NCBI GenBank assembly: GCA_017443265.1
Contig: JAFSOU010000113.1
Location: 1 to 64,000, forward strand
Origin: Bacteroidales bacterium
GTDB taxonomy: Bacteria > Bacteroidota > Bacteroidia > Bacteroidales > P3
Length of the DNA stretch: 64,000 nucleotides
Direction of reading: 5' to 3'
Positions 61,902 to 64,000 of the stretch are shown here, in pieces. The notes under the pieces were generated by a model that did not search any database, had not been told where the DNA came from, and saw only the letters and a program-made list of their open reading frames with translations. The stretch's first letter is position 1. Each line of letters starts with the position of its first letter. The position numbers and the translations under genes are program-made.

Positions 61902-63443
61902 CTACTCTTTCCCCCAGTTCTCCCTGTCGAGGCTGCGGAAGTTGATGGCTTCGCTGAGGTGGTCGACGGAGATATTCTCGGCTCCTTCGAGGTCGGCTAT
62001 GGTGCGCGACACTTTCAAAATACGGTCGTAAGCGCGGGCGCTGAGGCCTAAGCGGTCCATGGCGGCCTTGAGAATGGTCTGCCCTTCGTCGTCGATGACG
62101 CACACTTTGTGGAACAATTTTGGACCTATCTGGGCGTTGCAGTGTATGCCGGGGTAGTCCTTGTAGCGCTCCTCCTGAATGGCACGGGCTTTTATCACCC
62201 TTTCGCGAATCTGGGCGCTGGTTTCGGTGGCTTGTTTGTTTATCAGCTCCTTGAAAGGCACCGGAACAACCTCCACATGCAGGTCGATACGGTCGAGCAG
62301 CGGCCCGGATATTTTGTTAAGATATTTATTTACTGCTCCCGGAGGACAGGTGCAGGGTATTTCGGGATGGTTGTAATAGCCGCAGGGACAGGGGTTCATG
62401 GCTGCCACCAGCATAAAACTGGCGGGATATTCGGTGGTCATGCGTGCGCGCGATATGGTAACCTTGCGTTCTTCCATAGGCTGACGCAGCACCTCCAGCA
62501 CCTGACGTTTGAACTCGGGCAGCTCGTCGAGAAAAAGCACCCCGTTGTGTGCCAACGAAATCTCGCCCGGCTGCGGGTTGCTGCCGCCGCCCACAAGAGC
62601 CACGTCGGAAATGGTGTGGTGCGGACTGCGGAAGGGACGCACGGCTATAAGGGCGTCCTCGCGGCGCATCTTGCCCGCCACGGAGTGTATCTTGGTGGTT
62701 TCCAGCGACTCGTATAGGTTAAGCGGGGGCAATATCGAAGGCATACGTTTGGCAAGCATCGTTTTTCCGCTGCCCGGAGGGCCTATCAGTATCACGTTGT
62801 GTCCGCCAGCGGCGGCAATCTCGAGGGCGCGTTTGATATTCTCCTGCCCTTTCACGTCGGCAAAATCGAACTCATATTCGTTGAGACTTTTGAAAAACTC
62901 CTTGCGGGTGTCGAACTCGGTTTTTTCTATGGTTCCGGTGCCTTCGAAAAAGTCGATGACTTCCTTGATACTTTCTGCGCCGTACACTTCGAGGTCGTTT
63001 ACAATGGCGGCCTCGCGGGCGTTGGCTTTGGGCAGTATAATGCCTTTGAAACCTTTGTTTCGCGCCTCGATGGCAATGGGCAGAACGCCTTTGATAGGCT
63101 GCAGTCCGCCGTCGAGCGACAGCTCTCCCATTATTATGTAGTTGCTTACGTCGTCGGCTTTTATCTGTTCAGAGGCGGCAAGTATGCCTATGGCAAGGGT
63201 GAGGTCGTAGGCGGAGCCCTCCTTGCGTATGTCGGCGGGAGCCATGTTTATCACCACTTTCTTGCCGGGTATGCGATATCCGAACTGGTGCAATGCCGAG
63301 TCGATGCGCTGCTGACTCTCTTTCACAGCGTTGTCGGGCAGTCCCACCAAAGTAAAATTCACTCCTTGTTCCACACTCACCTCAACGGTTATCGTCAAGG
63401 CGTTTACTCCATAAATAGCACTTCCGTAAGTCTTTACTAACAT
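61902..63443 (-). CDS. YifB/ComM-family AAA ATPase (Mg-chelatase-like)
   Basis: A 513-residue protein with an N-terminal Lon-protease-like domain (residues 1-170, GVNALTITVEVSVEQGVNF, NMAPADIRKEGSAYDL), a Mg-chelatase-like AAA domain with Walker A LIGPPGSGKTMLAKRMPSIL and Walker B GVLFLDELPEFKR, the cysteine-containing loop MNPCPCGYYNHPEIPCTCPP, and a C-terminal helical domain. ComM helicases promote branch migration during natural transformation; most Bacteroidota carry one. Natural competence here is not shown. Confidence 0.93.
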   Translation of the reverse strand: MLVKTYGSAIYGVNALTITVEVSVEQGVNFTLVGLPDNAVKESQQRIDSALHQFGYRIPGKKVVINMAPADIRKEGSAYDLTLAIGILAASEQIKADDVSNYIIMGELSLDGGLQPIKGVLPIAIEARNKGFKGIILPKANAREAAIVNDLEVYGAESIKEVIDFFEGTGTIEKTEFDTRKEFFKSLNEYEFDFADVKGQENIKRALEIAAAGGHNVILIGPPGSGKTMLAKRMPSILPPLNLYESLETTKIHSVAGKMRREDALIAVRPFRSPHHTISDVALVGGGSNPQPGEISLAHNGVLFLDELPEFKRQVLEVLRQPMEERKVTISRARMTTEYPASFMLVAAMNPCPCGYYNHPEIPCTCPPGAVNKYLNKISGPLLDRIDLHVEVVPVPFKELINKQATETSAQIRERVIKARAIQEERYKDYPGIHCNAQIGPKLFHKVCVIDDEGQTILKAAMDRLGLSARAYDRILKVSRTIADLEGAENISVDHLSEAINFRSLDRENWGKE

Positions 63444-63448
63444 ATCTT

Positions 63449-63793
63449 TTATTTTTTATTAAGTTTGAGGACCACTTTCTCGTACATCTCGCGGAATTTC
63501 TTTGGGTTTTGTGAGTAATAGTCCAAACTCCTTTCGAACTGCTCCTTGGTGGTGCCGTGTTTTTTGAAAATCTGAGTGTAAGTGTAGTTTATCTCTCCTA
63601 TCATAGTATCGCATTCGTAATCGGTGATGAGGGTGAAATAGGCATCGGCGGTGTGCATCTCGGTAAGCAGCTCAATCATTGTTTTTTCCTTTATAATGCC
63701 TTCCGGCACCTTGTTTTTGTTGCAGGCAAACATCAACAGTGCTGAAAATAAAAGGGCAGCAGCGGTAAAATGTCGTAATGTGGTCATAGTCAT
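63449..63793 (-). CDS. DUF4296 lipoprotein
   Basis: A 114-residue protein with a lipobox (FAC, Cys24) and the short DUF4296 pattern: IIKEKTMIELLTEMHTADA, a central IFKKHGTTKEQFERSLDYYS and YEKVVLKL. Small lipoproteins of this family occur only in Bacteroidota and have no known function. It ends 5 bp before yifB and is in its operon. Confidence 0.88.
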   Translation of the reverse strand: MTMTTLRHFTAAALLFSALLMFACNKNKVPEGIIKEKTMIELLTEMHTADAYFTLITDYECDTMIGEINYTYTQIFKKHGTTKEQFERSLDYYSQNPKKFREMYEKVVLKLNKK

Positions 63794-63808
63794 ATTATTA
63801 AAGATGTT

Positions 63809-64000
63809 CTAAAAGTGGCGCATTCCGGGATTGAAAAAAGGGTTGAACACTTTTTCGTTGGCGATGGTGGAATTGGGACCGTGTCCGGGATACACCTTAT
63901 AGTCTTCGGGCAGGGAAATCACTTTTGCCCTGAGGTTTTCCATCAGCTGCCCCATATCGCCGGTGGGCAGGTCGGTGCGGCCTATGCTTCCACAGAAAAG
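63809..64000 (-). CDS. Metallo-beta-lactamase-fold hydrolase, C-terminal part (continues beyond window)
   Basis: The minus strand is open from the window edge to a TAG at 63809-63811 and encodes LFCGSIGRTDLPTGD, VYPGHGPNSTIANEK and NPFF. The conserved FxxSIGRTD and the metal-ligand motif GHGP with TI...E..NPF are those of glyoxalase-II-like hydrolases. The N-terminal HxHxDH motif lies outside the window. Confidence 0.9.
   Translation of the reverse strand, partial: LFCGSIGRTDLPTGDMGQLMENLRAKVISLPEDYKVYPGHGPNSTIANEKVFNPFFNPGMRHF

Overview
The window comes from a chromosome of the phylum Bacteroidota, most likely an uncultured member of the Bacteroidales. The evidence is internal. Many genes are preceded by the Bacteroidota promoter (TTTG, about 20 nt, TAnnTTTG). 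Shine-Dalgarno sites are almost absent. Two proteins end in type A type-IX-secretion (T9SS) sorting domains, and GldB, PorV/PorQ-like, PorE-like OmpA and DUF4296 proteins are present. The tmRNA tag reads GENTYALAA. Most of the window is ordinary housekeeping chromosome with G/C-ending codons.

Layout. 1-3.7 kb: a protein tail cut by the window edge, a truncated AraC regulator, then pyrK-pyrD and a BadF-type sugar kinase. 3.8-8.1 kb: tRNA-Asp and the tmRNA gene ssrA, followed by a 3.6-kb insertion bounded by 17-bp direct repeats of the ssrA 3' end. The insertion holds an AraC regulator divergent from a CrtC/AttH-like lipocalin gene, a damaged Nudix gene, and two serine-recombinase C-terminal fragments. 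The original ssrA terminator appears to sit just beyond the right repeat. 8.1-9.5 kb: a WYL regulator and a HIRAN-domain protein with a palindrome between them. 9.5-13.7 kb (minus): a T9SS cargo, a peptide-type solute-binding lipoprotein and an MTA/SAH deaminase. 13.8-15.1 kb: a stand-alone AAA ATPase with a long nested palindrome at its promoter. 15-24 kb: patB-type aminotransferase, a lipoprotein, miaA, a large OmpA/TPR/PD40 protein, ddl and recJ.

24.3-29.2 kb: rimP-nusA-infB, with a terminator-bearing leader ahead of rimP. 29.5-33.9 kb: tRNA-Val, then a compact run gldB, LtaS-like sulfatase-fold transferase, lipid kinase and SUI1 factor. 34-38.4 kb: CAP-domain protein, exported SagB-like nitroreductase, PerM-type permease, a small exported protein and a second T9SS cargo. 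38.5-47.5 kb (minus): aspartate aminotransferase, tRNA-Arg, MsbA-type exporter, recA, pyrF, and an outer-membrane pair (helix-hairpin-helix plus barrel, and PorV/PorQ-like). 47.7-52.2 kb (minus): C69 dipeptidase, xerD, lptB, kdsD. 52.3-64 kb: recQ, FKBP isomerase, arginine decarboxylase, two outer-membrane barrels, a small membrane protein, an asparagine-synthetase-like enzyme, a DUF4419 lipoprotein, YifB/ComM, a DUF4296 lipoprotein and the tail of a metallo-beta-lactamase-fold hydrolase.

The parts most worth attention are the eroded ssrA island, the WYL/HIRAN pair, the AAA ATPase palindromes, the OmpA protein with a degenerate retropepsin-like domain, and the rimP leader. I saw no CRISPR array, rRNA operon, intact transposase or replication origin.
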